DNA from: Nitrosomonas sp. | Lineage (GTDB): Bacteria; Pseudomonadota; Gammaproteobacteria; Burkholderiales; Nitrosomonadaceae | Assembly (NCBI GenBank): GCA_016708955.1 | Contig: JADJES010000001.1 | Coordinates: 186,001-250,000, forward strand | DNA length: 64,000 bases | Direction: 5' to 3' | In this document: piece after piece, positions 1 to 9,530 of the stretch | Numbering within the stretch: position 1 is the stretch's first letter | How the letters are laid out: every line of letters starts with the position of its first letter | The notes under the pieces: model-generated | Told to the model about the DNA's origin: nothing | Seen by the model: the letters and a program-made list of their open reading frames with translations, nothing else | Databases searched by the model: none | Translations under genes and position numbers: made by a program

Positions 1-1369
1 TGCTTCACCCACTGCACGCCCTTTACCAAAAGAAGGCTGCAAGTGCATACGCAAACCAGGTGCTGCATTAATTTCGATAACTCCGCCGCCTTGCTCTTCC
101 AATGAATTCATAACATTGTCGCAGACAACATCGACGCCGCAAATATCCAAGCCAACTACTTTTGCAGCTGCAACCACCCGCGCCGCTAACTCAGGATGAA
201 CATCATCGGTCACATCAGTTGCTGTGCCGCCGGTTGATAAATTGGCATTGTTGCGTAACACAACGCGCATTCCTTTGACCGGAACCGATTCGGCCGTCAA
301 TCCCTGCGCTGCCAGATGAGCTATGGAAATCTCATCCAGATGAATTTTAGTCAATGTAGAAACGTGCCCTTCTCCACGCATTGGGTCGCGATTAATTTGC
401 GCTACCAATTCATAAATGCTATGCACGCCATCGCCAATAATTTGTGGCGGGTCTCGACGTGCAGCGGCAACCAGCTTGTTACCAACAACCAGCATGCGAT
501 AATCATGCCCGGGAATGTAACGTTCTACCAGAACATTATCACTGATTTCGGTTGCGATCATATAAGCAGTCTTTACTTGTTCTGCGCTAACAAGATTAAC
601 GGTTACGCCCTTACCTTGGTTACTATCTTTTGGTTTTATTACTACCGGGACACCTATTTCGCAAGCTGCTACCCAGGCGTCCTCTATACTTGCTGCCTCT
701 CGACCGAGAGGGACAGGTATACCAGCTGCATGCAACAAGGCTTTGGTCAATTCCTTATCCTGCACAATTGCTTCTGCAACAGCGCTGGTCATATCGCTTT
801 CAGAAGCTTGAATACGCCGCTGCTTACTACCCCAACCAAATTGCACCAAACTGCCTTCCGTTAAACGGCGGAACGGAATTCCGCGCGCGATAGCTGCTTT
901 AACAATAGCGCCCGTGCTCGGCCCTAAGCGTATATCTTCGTTGAGTTCACGTAAGCGGTGAATAGCATCTGTTAAATCAAAATCAGTATCATCAATGGCG
1001 GCAATACACAAAACTTGCGCCAGCTCAAAAGCAAGTTTGCCAACTTTCTCTTCAGTGTAACCGACTATGACGCGATAGGTATCGGCATCTGGTGTTAGAG
1101 TAGTATGGCTAAAGGTTATCGGACAACCTGCTTGAACTTGTAAACCGAGTGTGGCAAATTCAAGTACATGCGCTATCGTAACAGCTTCATGATGACCAGC
1201 AGGTTGCAGTAAAGCAATGTCAGGAAAACGCTCACGTAATCGTGACTCAAACCCAGGGATGGCAACAATATTATTTTCGAATCCATTGCAAACGATAGTT
1301 GCTTCAATAGAGGTGTGCTGACTCCATAAATTTGGTCCACGCAATGCTCGAATACGTAAAACTTTCATA
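1..1369 (-). CDS. cphA: Cyanophycin synthetase CphA (partial, C-terminus beyond the window)
   Basis: Cyanophycin synthetase polymerises aspartate and arginine into multi-L-arginyl-poly-L-aspartate, a cytoplasmic nitrogen and carbon store, using two ATP-dependent ligase sites. The minus frame opens at an ATG at 1369 (MKVLRIRALRGPNLWS, the family N-terminus) and stays open to base 1. About 456 residues are visible: the N-terminal domain and most of the ATP-grasp domain, including VVIKPKDSNQGKGV and the metal-binding segment GGVIEINAAPGLRMHLQP. The Mur-ligase-like C-terminal half lies outside. The start overlaps the stop of the upstream cphA-like gene by a few bases, so the two are translationally coupled. 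The identification is secure; the missing half cannot be judged. Confidence 0.93.
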
Positions 1370-3695
1370 ACTTGATTCCTTGAGTTTGTAATCCGATTGG
1401 GGGATTTTGATTTTCTGGCCTATATTTTTCCTGACTGAAACCAAATGTTTCAATTCCGATACGTATAAGATCAGGTTCAATACCTAATGCCCAAGCAGTT
1501 CCGGTAGCTGCTAATACATTTTCTATTTCACGCGCGCTATGTTTGCCAATTGATTCAGATATTTCCATCAATCTGACCAGTGGTAATTCATCAGCACCGG
1601 TAACAAGCATGATTGTGTTATTACGTACTATTACAGCGCGCTTACCTTGCTTATGACCCGTTCCGTTGACGCGATGCTGAGCAATTACTGGCAAGTCCGG
1701 GTTAATGCTGAAGAAAATTACCTCGCCATGACACAATTCGGATATCTCAACCAACATTTCATCCTTGGCATTGAGCACTGCAGCACCGATGGGTAGCTTT
1801 ACACCTTTTTCCACATCATCGACAGCCGCAGCTGTCGGCGTTACAACATCAACTTGTGTGCGTAGTACAGTAAAAACTTGTTTCAGGGTTTCGATTCCAT
1901 GGCGGCCAAAATGACTGGCTGGGTCAACATTGGTGATGACGCCAACCTGACAGCTATCGTATACCAGACCCTCATTGAGTATGGATTCAAAGCCATTCTC
2001 AAGCACCGCGGCTTCGACAGTCGGGTTCATCAGTGTACGGTTAGCTGCTGCCCAATTGGCGCTGTTGTTTTTATCAATTTGCCTGTAATCCTGATACAGA
2101 CCATTGCTGCATGCCAAGCCGGTTTGTTTACCTGAAAGAATAAGCAATCTGGCAATAAGATAAGCGACTGTTGTCTTACCGTAACTACCCGTAATTCCCA
2201 CAATAGGAATTCGACCGTTATCTTGATCGGGAAACAAATGATCAACTATTGCTTTCCCAACAGGACGAGGTGTGCCCACTGCCGGTTTAATATGCATCAA
2301 GAGGCTGGGGCCGGCATTTACCTCAACAATCGCACCGTTTTGATCGCTCAGTGGGCGCGAAATATCGCTGGTTACCAGATCAATACCGGCAATATCCAGA
2401 CCAATGATACGCGCAGCAAGTGACGCGATGGATGCGGTACTTGGGTGAACTTGATCTGTTACATCAAATGCGTGGTTACCATTACGCTGAATCAGAACTT
2501 TGATGCCACTCGATACAATTGAATCACTATGATAGCCTTGGCGGGCAATCTCCATTTGAGCTGCATTATCCAGACGGATTAGATTAAGCGGATGATCTTC
2601 CGTTGATCCACGGCGAGAATCGGAATTGATTTGAGATTCGATTAGTTCAGCTATAGTTGAAGCGCCATCCCCGATTACTGATACCGAGTCGCCTTGCGTA
2701 GCAGCTATGAGCCGTCCGCCAACAATTAACAAGCGATGTTCAATACCTGAAATATAGCGTTCAACTAATACTTCCGTGCCTTCTTTTAAGGCCATGTGAT
2801 ATGCCGATTCAATTTCTTCGCGGCGGCTTAATTCAATGAAAACGCCGCGCCCATGGTTTCCATCGCAAGGCTTTACGACTACCGGCATACCAATGTCATT
2901 CGCTGCTTCCCAGGCAGCTTCAGCGCTGTCAACGATACGTCCTTCTGGAACAGGTACGCCACAAGATTGTAATAATGCTTTTGTCAAATCCTTGTCACGA
3001 GAAATACTTTCTGCAATAGCCGGTGTACGATCTGTCTCAGCGGTCCAGATGTGCCGGGAACGAGCACCATATCCCAGTTGCACAAGATTTCCCTTCGTAA
3101 GGAGCCGGGTGGCAGGAATATTGCGTGCGACAGCAGCATCTACAATACAAGCTGTAGAAGGACCAAGCCAGAGTGAATCAACCAAGTCCCGAAGATGTCT
3201 GATGGTACCTTCGACATCATACGATGGGCTGTGAGATTGCTGAAAATTCATAGCTGCCAGCACCAATTCACGCGCAGCATACAGAGCAGTTTTTGTAATT
3301 TCTGCATGCCAGGCACTTAATGCAACTTTATATACACCACGTACCGAGGTTTCGCGAGCTCTGCCAAAACCACCACGCATTCCAGCCAGATTTTGTAGTT
3401 CCAATGTTACATGTTCAAGAATATGGCATGGCCACGTGCCTTCCTTTACACGGCGTAAAAAACCGCCGCGTTCTTCATAACTGCAGCGGTGTTCGATCAG
3501 TGACGGAAGCCATTCTGTCAACCGCTCATAAAAGCCTGGGATTTTATCCGAAGGAAAATCTTCAAGTTCACCAATATCAACCGTTGCTTCGAGAGCGGGG
3601 TAATAAGTCCAAATATTTGGGCCATTCAAATGCTTGATTTCAAGAAACTTAATATCTTTGGCACTGTTGCAATTTAGATTTGGGCAGTCGGACAT
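1365..3695 (-). CDS. Second cyanophycin synthetase-like protein (CphA')
   Basis: A 776-residue paralogue of CphA directly upstream of it. Visible in order: the N-terminal domain (LNGPNIWTYYPALEATVDI), an ATP-grasp domain with VVKPCDGNHGRGVFIE and EVNAGPSLLMHIKPAVG, and a Mur-ligase domain with the P-loop variant GITGSYGKTTVAYL, where CphA usually has a GTNGKTT-type loop. It is about 100 residues shorter than typical CphA (about 870-900), the loss being at the C-terminus. Tandem cphA/cphA' genes are known in betaproteobacteria, where the second may act in a heteromer or on a related substrate. The start at 3695 has no clear ribosome binding site and adds about 14 residues before the conserved N-terminus, so a slightly later start is possible. 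Confidence 0.88.
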   Translation of the reverse strand: MSDCPNLNCNSAKDIKFLEIKHLNGPNIWTYYPALEATVDIGELEDFPSDKIPGFYERLTEWLPSLIEHRCSYEERGGFLRRVKEGTWPCHILEHVTLELQNLAGMRGGFGRARETSVRGVYKVALSAWHAEITKTALYAARELVLAAMNFQQSHSPSYDVEGTIRHLRDLVDSLWLGPSTACIVDAAVARNIPATRLLTKGNLVQLGYGARSRHIWTAETDRTPAIAESISRDKDLTKALLQSCGVPVPEGRIVDSAEAAWEAANDIGMPVVVKPCDGNHGRGVFIELSRREEIESAYHMALKEGTEVLVERYISGIEHRLLIVGGRLIAATQGDSVSVIGDGASTIAELIESQINSDSRRGSTEDHPLNLIRLDNAAQMEIARQGYHSDSIVSSGIKVLIQRNGNHAFDVTDQVHPSTASIASLAARIIGLDIAGIDLVTSDISRPLSDQNGAIVEVNAGPSLLMHIKPAVGTPRPVGKAIVDHLFPDQDNGRIPIVGITGSYGKTTVAYLIARLLILSGKQTGLACSNGLYQDYRQIDKNNSANWAAANRTLMNPTVEAAVLENGFESILNEGLVYDSCQVGVITNVDPASHFGRHGIETLKQVFTVLRTQVDVVTPTAAAVDDVEKGVKLPIGAAVLNAKDEMLVEISELCHGEVIFFSINPDLPVIAQHRVNGTGHKQGKRAVIVRNNTIMLVTGADELPLVRLMEISESIGKHSAREIENVLAATGTAWALGIEPDLIRIGIETFGFSQEKYRPENQNPPIGLQTQGIKL

Positions 3696-3809
3696 AAGAT
3701 TTGAATCAGAAAGAAGAGACGTTATTAACGCTGCTCAAATTAATAGGTTTACAAGAACCCAAACAATTTTCAAATACATGATCCAATTTGTTTTGGATAA
3801 ACCCATTTC

Positions 3810-3905
3810 TTAAGCCGCTTTGAGTTTTGTTACCGGAATTTGGGAGATGTTGATTGACTGCCATTGGTTCTCAAACCAGTTGAAATGCCGCTGCGAACTT
3901 GCCAT
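3810..3905 (-). other. Possible short ORF or coding relic upstream of the cph genes
   Basis: In the 394-base gap between the cph genes and the CorC gene one minus frame is open for about 75 codons, from near 4040 to a TAA at 3810. The only ATG is at 3905 and gives 31 residues (starting MASSQRHFNWFENQW). The wider frame reads like protein but lacks a conventional start and ribosome binding site. It may be the tail of a decayed gene or chance. I do not recognise a family. Confidence 0.25.
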
Positions 3906-3986
3906 ACCTTCCTCGATTGGATCGTCAGCAATTAAATAATTGCTATAAATGTAAACAACAATTGTTTGTCCAATTAATTTTTCTTG

Positions 3987-4015
3987 TTGACAAACATTTG
4001 TTTGAATCCAAAATA
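3987..4015 (+). promoter_or_regulatory. Candidate sigma70 promoter for the CorC-like gene
   Basis: A consensus -35 TTGACA (3987-3992) is followed after 17 bases by a weak -10 AAAATA (4010-4015), 75 bases before the TTG start. A short hairpin, CAAAC-ATTT-GTTTG, starts inside the -35 and fills the spacer; a second palindrome, AACAATTGTT, lies at 3957-3966. These could be operator half-sites but no regulator can be named. Confidence 0.3.
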
Positions 4016-4089
4016 GACAACAACACGTTTTTAGGGTTTTTTACTATTTATCGTTTTTAACGATTTTCATTACAGAATAAAGGTGTCAT

Positions 4090-5382
4090 TTGGAAGACAT
4101 GCCGTTGCACATTATGCTGATTGCATTGGTGTTTTTACTGATTCTGTCTGGTTTTTTTTCCTTGTCGGAAACCAGCATGATGGCGATTAATCGTTATCGT
4201 TTGCGGCACCTCGCCAAGCAAGGACATCGTGGCGCCCGGTTGACGGTAAAATTGCTTGAGAATACGGATCGGTTACTGGGTGTTATTTTACTGGGAAATA
4301 ATTTACTTAACACGGCTTCTGCAACATTGGTAGCTGTCATCATTGCTACTTTCTTTGCCCACGATGACTTTGCATTACTGATTGGAACGCTTGCCGTTAC
4401 TTTTGCCATTCTGATATTTAGTGAAATTACGCCAAAAGTCATCGCGGCGGCGTATCCGGAGCGGATTGCTCTTGCGGCAAGTTATGTGTTAACGCCATTG
4501 CTGGCCATTTGCTATCCGATTGTATGGTTCGTTAATTTGTTTGTTAGTGGGCTGCTGATTCTGTTTCGATTGAAGCCCAAGAAGGGTGAACTTGAACAGA
4601 AAATAAGTACGGAAGAACTTAAAACACTGGTGTTAGAAGGCGGGCATTTCATACAACATAAGCACCAAAGCATGCTGTTGAACTTGTTCGATCTTGAAAC
4701 CATTACGGTTGACGATGTGATCGTGCCACGTAGTCAAATCGAAGCGATTGATCTGAACGCGGATGATGATGTTATTCATACGCAATTGTTGACTTGCCAT
4801 CATACCCGTTTACCGATATACCGCGAACGCATGGATAACATTGTCGGTATTGTTCATGTGCGCAAAGTACTGAACCAAATGCAGGGAGGAAAAATAACGG
4901 CCGCCACTCTCAAGAAAGTCATGCGTGCTCCTTATTTTATTCCTTCAGGAACATCGCTATTTTCACAATTACAATTATTTCAGGAGAACCAGAAACGAGT
5001 TGGTTTGGTGGTCGATGAATATGGTGAGTGGATGGGATTGGTTACACTGGAAGATATTATAGAAGAGATTATTGGAGAATTTACGACACAAGCGCCGACC
5101 CAAACCAGCACTTTTCTGAAACAGGAAGATGGCGGTATTATAGTAGAAGGCAGTACTTTGTTGCGTGAATTAAATCGCAAACTTAATTTTCAGTTTCCAC
5201 TGGATGGTCCCAAAACTTTGAATGGCTTGATACTGGAATATTTTGAAGATATTCCCGAAGCAGGAACTGGACTTAATATTTCCGGTTATCCGATGGAAAT
5301 CATTCAAACCAAAAACCGGGTTGTGAAAACTGTTAAAATTTTTCCTGTTTCATTAGAAACAGAAGCGAAGAACCTTGAGTAG
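4090..5382 (+). CDS. CNNM/CorC-HlyC family membrane protein
   Basis: A 430-residue inner-membrane protein with the standard order of this family: an N-terminal DUF21/CNNM membrane domain of about four helices (residues about 1-170, including ALVFLLILSGFFSLSETSMM), two CBS domains (about 190-325; VDEYGEWMGLVTLEDIIEEI belongs to the second), and a C-terminal CorC/HlyC FAD-like domain (about 340-425). Relatives are linked to magnesium or cobalt efflux and ion homeostasis. The start is TTG at 4090, preceded five bases upstream by an AAGGTG ribosome binding site. The ATG at 4099 is the alternative but sits too far from that site. It is a single gene with no obvious operon partner. Confidence 0.88.
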   Translation: MEDMPLHIMLIALVFLLILSGFFSLSETSMMAINRYRLRHLAKQGHRGARLTVKLLENTDRLLGVILLGNNLLNTASATLVAVIIATFFAHDDFALLIGTLAVTFAILIFSEITPKVIAAAYPERIALAASYVLTPLLAICYPIVWFVNLFVSGLLILFRLKPKKGELEQKISTEELKTLVLEGGHFIQHKHQSMLLNLFDLETITVDDVIVPRSQIEAIDLNADDDVIHTQLLTCHHTRLPIYRERMDNIVGIVHVRKVLNQMQGGKITAATLKKVMRAPYFIPSGTSLFSQLQLFQENQKRVGLVVDEYGEWMGLVTLEDIIEEIIGEFTTQAPTQTSTFLKQEDGGIIVEGSTLLRELNRKLNFQFPLDGPKTLNGLILEYFEDIPEAGTGLNISGYPMEIIQTKNRVVKTVKIFPVSLETEAKNLE

Positions 5383-5522
5383 TTTTAAGATTTTCTGGAG
5401 ACGAGCTGCGGGCGCTGTTAAGTTTGCAAAATGATTGCATTAAGGACTATCCAAGTTGGACGAGAGTTATAAAAGCGGTTATCCTGTCGGCCGGTAAATG
5501 GCATAACAGTTCTTTCATCAAA

Positions 5523-5599
5523 GCGCCCATAGCTCAGCTGGATAGAGTACCGCCCTCCGAAGGCGGGGGTCGCACGTTCGAATCGTGTTGGGCGCGCCA
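5523..5599 (+). tRNA. tRNA-Arg (anticodon CCG)
   Basis: A 77-base cloverleaf including an encoded CCA. The acceptor arm GCGCCCA pairs with TGGGCGC, followed by discriminator G and CCA. The D arm is GCTC/GAGT. The anticodon stem CCGCC/GGCGG encloses the loop CTCCGAA, giving anticodon CCG, which reads CGG (Arg). The T arm GCACG/CGTGT carries TTCGAAT. Confidence 0.96.
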
Positions 5600-5781
5600 A
5601 TAGCTATATCGTTTTTGTCAACGCATTGCCTTGATTCTCACAACGTTATTTTCATTACTTGAAGCGCTACAAGGTATACTAAAAAAGTAAGAAATTTGTA
5701 GTTTGCAGGTCACATAGCTATCAATTCGATAATGCATATCCTATCATTCGTGTCATATCTGAGCTTAAAGAACATATTGGG

Positions 5782-6381
5782 ATGTTTACTGGAATCATAC
5801 AAGCGGTGGGTGAAATAAAACAGATTTATCCTATCCAGGGGCACAGCGATAACGGATTGTCGCTAGGAATTTCTGCCGGGAAAATGGATCTGAGTGATGT
5901 CATTGCGGGTGACAGTATTGCTGTGAATGGTGTTTGCCTTACGGTTACGATGCTAGCCGGTAACCTGTTTACAGTAGACGTTTCTCAGGAAACGCTCAGC
6001 TGTACACAGGGGCTAGATCAGGTGGGTATGCGCGTTAACTTGGAAAAGGCCATGCGCTTATCTGACCGATTAGGCGGACACTTGGTCAGTGGTCATGTGG
6101 ATGCAACTGGGACAGTCGTTAAATTTGAGCCAGCCGGAGAGAGCTTTGTATTGATCATTCAAGCACCAGAGTCGATATTGCGATATCTTACCCATAAAGG
6201 TTCTATCACCGTCAATGGAGTGAGCCTGACAGTTAATCAGATTGAAGGGAATGAGTTTTCTGTTAACCTCATTCCGCATACCTTGGCGGTAACCACGCTG
6301 CAAGAACTTACGCCGGGAATGCGTGTAAATCTGGAAACAGACATGCTGGCGCGATATGTGGCAAGATTATTAAATATTTAA
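5782..6381 (+). CDS. ribE: Riboflavin synthase, alpha subunit
   Basis: Riboflavin synthase dismutates two 6,7-dimethyl-8-ribityllumazine molecules into riboflavin and a pyrimidinedione, the last step of the pathway. The 199-residue protein shows the internal duplication of two lumazine-binding barrels. Repeat 1 starts MFTGIIQAVGEI and holds NGVCLTV near residue 50. Repeat 2 starts LGGHLVSGHVDATGTV near residue 97 and holds NGVSLTVNQIEGNEFSVNLIPHT split between its strands. Length is normal. It leads the block ribE-ribBA-ribH-nusB-thiL-pgpA, with ribBA 21 bases downstream. No FMN riboswitch is apparent in the 180 bases upstream. The ATG at 5782 has only a weak upstream purine run. Confidence 0.95.
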   Translation: MFTGIIQAVGEIKQIYPIQGHSDNGLSLGISAGKMDLSDVIAGDSIAVNGVCLTVTMLAGNLFTVDVSQETLSCTQGLDQVGMRVNLEKAMRLSDRLGGHLVSGHVDATGTVVKFEPAGESFVLIIQAPESILRYLTHKGSITVNGVSLTVNQIEGNEFSVNLIPHTLAVTTLQELTPGMRVNLETDMLARYVARLLNI

Positions 6382-6402
6382 GGTTAACCGGGAAAAACAG
6401 AT

Positions 6403-7503
6403 ATGAGAATCAGTGCTATCCAGGACATTATTGATGATCTGAGGCTGGGTAAAATGGTCATTCTTATTGATGAAGAGGATCGCGAGAATGAAGGGGATCT
6501 GGTTCTGGCTGCTGATTTTGTGACGCCGGAGGCTATCAATTTTATGGCTACCCACGGTCGTGGACTGATTTGTTTAACACTGACTGAGGAAAGGTGCCAC
6601 CAATTAGATTTGCCTTTGATGGTGTCAGCCAATCGTGCTCCCTTGGGCACCAATTTTACGCTTTCCATAGAAGCAGCAAGCGGTGTAACCACAGGTATTT
6701 CTGCCGGTGACCGTGCACGTACCATTCAAGTCGCCGTTCAAGCGGATGCCAAACCACAAAATATTGTGCAACCAGGGCATATTTTTCCGCTAATGGCCCA
6801 GAAAGGCGGTGTCCTGGTTCGCGCAGGGCATACTGAAGCCGGTTGTGATTTAGCCAGAATGGCTGGTTTGACAGCAGCCTCGGTGATTTGTGAGATATTG
6901 AAAGAAGACGGTAGCATGGCGAGATTACCCGATCTCATAGAATTTGCACATAAACATCAACTCAAAATTGGCGCGATAGCCGATTTGATTCAATATCGCA
7001 GCCAGACTGAAAGCTTGGTAACGCGTGTTGCTGAGCGCGCAATTCAAACGCTGCATGGAGAATTTCTGCTGACAGCGTATCGTGATGAAATAGCCAATAC
7101 AACACACTTGGCTTTGGTTAAGGGCGAAATAAACCCAACAACCGAGACCTTGGTGCGCGTGCATGAGCCGCTGTCGGTCATAGATCTATTGGATATTTAC
7201 GATAATACGCATTCTTGGAGTGTTCATGATGCCATGAAGTTGATTGCCGAAGCGGGGCAAGGTGTTATCGTTCTCCTACATCGCAAAGAAAGTCCAGCTA
7301 AATTGATTGAGCGCGTTCAATTGAGGGAATCTCGTTTTCCCGGCTCAATCAAGACGGATCTTCGTGATCACGGTATTGGCGCGCAAATACTGAAAGATCT
7401 TAACGTAGGAAAAATGCGATTGATGTCAGCGCCAAGAAAAATGCCCAGCGTGACAGGATTCGGCTTGGAAGTAACCAGTTACGTCGATACGCTCAACCTA
7501 TAA
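6403..7503 (+). CDS. ribBA: DHBP synthase with degenerate GTP cyclohydrolase II domain (RibBA/RibBX type)
   Basis: The N-terminal 200 residues are a complete 3,4-dihydroxy-2-butanone-4-phosphate synthase: IDEEDRENEGDLVLAADF, HGRGLICL, TNFTLSIEA and HTEAGCDLARMAG. It makes the four-carbon unit for lumazine synthesis from ribulose 5-phosphate. The C-terminal half has the GTP cyclohydrolase II fold start (FLLTAYRDEIANTTHLAL, VRVHEPLSVID), but the three zinc-binding cysteines expected in the SECLTGD...RCDCG segment are absent (the region reads RVHEPLSVIDLLDIYDNTH). That half is therefore probably inactive as a cyclohydrolase, as in the RibBX group, and a separate RibA would be needed. The 366-residue length is normal. 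It sits 21 bases after ribE and 63 before ribH. Confidence 0.92.
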   Translation: MRISAIQDIIDDLRLGKMVILIDEEDRENEGDLVLAADFVTPEAINFMATHGRGLICLTLTEERCHQLDLPLMVSANRAPLGTNFTLSIEAASGVTTGISAGDRARTIQVAVQADAKPQNIVQPGHIFPLMAQKGGVLVRAGHTEAGCDLARMAGLTAASVICEILKEDGSMARLPDLIEFAHKHQLKIGAIADLIQYRSQTESLVTRVAERAIQTLHGEFLLTAYRDEIANTTHLALVKGEINPTTETLVRVHEPLSVIDLLDIYDNTHSWSVHDAMKLIAEAGQGVIVLLHRKESPAKLIERVQLRESRFPGSIKTDLRDHGIGAQILKDLNVGKMRLMSAPRKMPSVTGFGLEVTSYVDTLNL

Positions 7504-7566
7504 AATTTAAATCTTTAGTGATCAAGAATTGATCACGATTAATCAATAGACTTACAGGAGTAAGAT

Positions 7567-8049
7567 ATGCCGTACTATGACGATATTCTTGAATTTGAAC
7601 CGAATCTGGATGGAACTGAACTGCGTATCGGCATTGTCATGAGCCGTTTTAACATTGATGTGGGGGAAGGTTTGCTCAGTGCCTGTACCGCAGAGCTTAA
7701 GAAAAATGGTGTGCAAGATTCGAACATACTGCTTGTGACCGTGCCTGGAGCATTGGAAATTCCACTGGCATTAAAAAGAATGGCTCTGTCCGATCAGTTT
7801 GATGCGTTGATTGCATTGGGTGCGGTAATCCGGGGAGATACTTATCATTTTGAAGTCGTTGCGAACGAATCCGCGCGGGGCTTAATCATGGTACAGATTG
7901 AAACAGAGATTCCTGTCGCCAATGGGATATTGACTACGGATAATGATGATCAAGCGATTGCCAGAATGAGCCAGAAAGGAATGGAATCTGCGCAGGTTGC
8001 ATTGGAAATGGCTAATTTGCATATAAAAATTGATGAAATCGATTTATGA
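7567..8049 (+). CDS. ribH: 6,7-dimethyl-8-ribityllumazine synthase
   Basis: Lumazine synthase condenses 5-amino-6-ribitylaminouracil with DHBP to give the substrate of riboflavin synthase. The 160-residue protein carries the family motifs: the N-terminal RIGIVMSRFN with the conserved F contacting substrate, VPGALEIPLAL near residue 58, ALGAVIRGDTYHFEVVANES near 90 and PVANGILTTDNDDQA near 118. An ACAGGAG ribosome binding site lies 6-8 bases before the ATG. The stop overlaps the nusB start (ATGA), indicating translational coupling. Confidence 0.96.
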   Translation: MPYYDDILEFEPNLDGTELRIGIVMSRFNIDVGEGLLSACTAELKKNGVQDSNILLVTVPGALEIPLALKRMALSDQFDALIALGAVIRGDTYHFEVVANESARGLIMVQIETEIPVANGILTTDNDDQAIARMSQKGMESAQVALEMANLHIKIDEIDL

Positions 8050-8546
8050 GTAGCACGCTGACCGACACAAATTCCACCACAAACCAAAAGACGGATAAAC
8101 ATAAAAGCCGCCGCCGGATTGCACGCGAGTTTGTGTTGCAGGGCATTTATCAGTGGCGTGTTGCTGGCGGCACGGCGAATTTTATTGAGCAACAATTACG
8201 GGAATCCGAAGAATTTAAGCATGTAGATGAGAAACACTTCGCGAACTTACTGCAAGGTGTGCTCAAGGATGTTGAGGGACTGGAAAGATGTATCCAACCC
8301 TGCTTGGACCGTCCTTTAAATGAACTAAGTCCGGTGGAATTTGCAATTTTATTATTGAGCACTTTTGAGTTAATGCATTATCTGGAGATTCCTTATCGCG
8401 CAATTATCAATGAAGCGATAGAGTTAGCCAGAACTTATGGTGGCAGTGATGGGTATAAATATGTGAATGGCGTGCTGGATAAATTGGCGATTCAATTGCG
8501 CGCTGTTGAGATAGCAGCACCAAGAATGTCAAGAAATCAAGTTTAG
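8046..8546 (+). CDS. nusB: Transcription antitermination factor NusB
   Basis: NusB binds boxA RNA with NusE (S10) to form the antitermination complex on rRNA operons. The 166-residue protein has a basic N-terminal extension, then RRIAREFVLQGIYQWRVAG, and the C-terminal signature NEAIELARTYGGSDGYKYVNGVLDKLA. It overlaps ribH by four bases; ribH-nusB linkage is a common proteobacterial arrangement. Length is slightly above the usual 140-160 because of the N-terminal tail. Confidence 0.95.
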   Translation: MSSTLTDTNSTTNQKTDKHKSRRRIAREFVLQGIYQWRVAGGTANFIEQQLRESEEFKHVDEKHFANLLQGVLKDVEGLERCIQPCLDRPLNELSPVEFAILLLSTFELMHYLEIPYRAIINEAIELARTYGGSDGYKYVNGVLDKLAIQLRAVEIAAPRMSRNQV

Positions 8547-8558
8547 TATTAATACGGC

Positions 8559-9530
8559 GTGTGTTCAGAATTCGATATTATTCGCCGCTATTTCAAACGG
8601 ACTGCAACTCAAGCAGTGCTGGGAATTGGTGATGATGCTGCACTGATTAAAGCCACTGACAACAAAGAATTAGCTATCTCAACGGATGCTCTGGTGTGTG
8701 GTAAACATTTCTTTGCAGACACTGATCCTTACAAACTTGGATGCAAATCCTTAGCAGTTAATCTCTCGGATATGGCTGCAATGGGCGCAAAGCCTCGCTG
8801 GGTTTTGCTGGCTTTGACGTTGCCGGACAATTTGGCGCAAAATAATAAAGCCTGGTTAAGTGAATTTAGTGCGGGGTTTTTTGCACTGGCCGATTCGTAT
8901 CAAGTGGAGTTAATCGGTGGAGACACGACTTCCGGGCCATTGAATATCGGTGTGCAAATCATAGGGGAAGTCGAGGTAGGCAAAGCATTGCGCCGTAGTG
9001 GCGCCAAACTGGATGATGATATTTGGATTTCCGGCCGATTAGGCGACGCTGCCTTGGCACTTAATCATAAGTTACAGCAAATAACTCTCGAACCCAATGA
9101 GATTGCGTACTGTCTGCCTGCATTACTGACACCAACCGCAAGGATTGAGTTAGGACAACATTTGATCGATCTGGCGCATAGCGCTATTGATATATCCGAT
9201 GGATTAGTGGCGGATCTGGGGCATATCCTGACCGCTTCTGAAAAAGCGGCCTACATCAATATGACCGATATCCCATGCTCGCCGGTATTAAAAAAATACT
9301 TGCAGCAATCTCTGGTAATGCGCTGTTTATTGGCCGGCGGAGATGATTATGAATTATGCTTTACAGCCCCGAAAATAAATCGCGAGAAAATTGAAAATCT
9401 TTCTGCTAAATTGGCTATTCCTCTTACCCGCATCGGTGAGATTTTTTCAGGTGAGGGTTTGATTGTGAAAGATGCCAAGGGGAATGCAATCACATTGGAG
9501 ACCAAAGGATATGACCACTTCAGTGCCTAA
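8559..9530 (+). CDS. thiL: Thiamine-monophosphate kinase
   Basis: ThiL phosphorylates thiamine monophosphate to the cofactor thiamine diphosphate. The 323-residue protein has the family motifs: SEFDIIRRYF at the N-terminus, GIGDDAALI, the metal-binding region VNLSDMAAMGAKPRW, IGGDTTSGPLNIGV, IDISDGLVADLGHI, and GGDDYELCFTAP. The start is GTG at 8559, twelve bases after the nusB stop and without a strong ribosome binding site; it gives the expected SEF N-terminus, and no better start is seen. Its 3' end overlaps pgpA by 20 bases. Confidence 0.94.
   Translation: MCSEFDIIRRYFKRTATQAVLGIGDDAALIKATDNKELAISTDALVCGKHFFADTDPYKLGCKSLAVNLSDMAAMGAKPRWVLLALTLPDNLAQNNKAWLSEFSAGFFALADSYQVELIGGDTTSGPLNIGVQIIGEVEVGKALRRSGAKLDDDIWISGRLGDAALALNHKLQQITLEPNEIAYCLPALLTPTARIELGQHLIDLAHSAIDISDGLVADLGHILTASEKAAYINMTDIPCSPVLKKYLQQSLVMRCLLAGGDDYELCFTAPKINREKIENLSAKLAIPLTRIGEIFSGEGLIVKDAKGNAITLETKGYDHFSA

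Noticed and set aside
316..893. Plus-strand ORFs at the left end
   Set aside because: They are shadows of the minus-strand cphA coding frame and show no coding character.
5600..5781. FMN riboswitch upstream of the riboflavin genes
   Set aside because: I looked for the conserved FMN-element segments before ribE and ribH and saw none.
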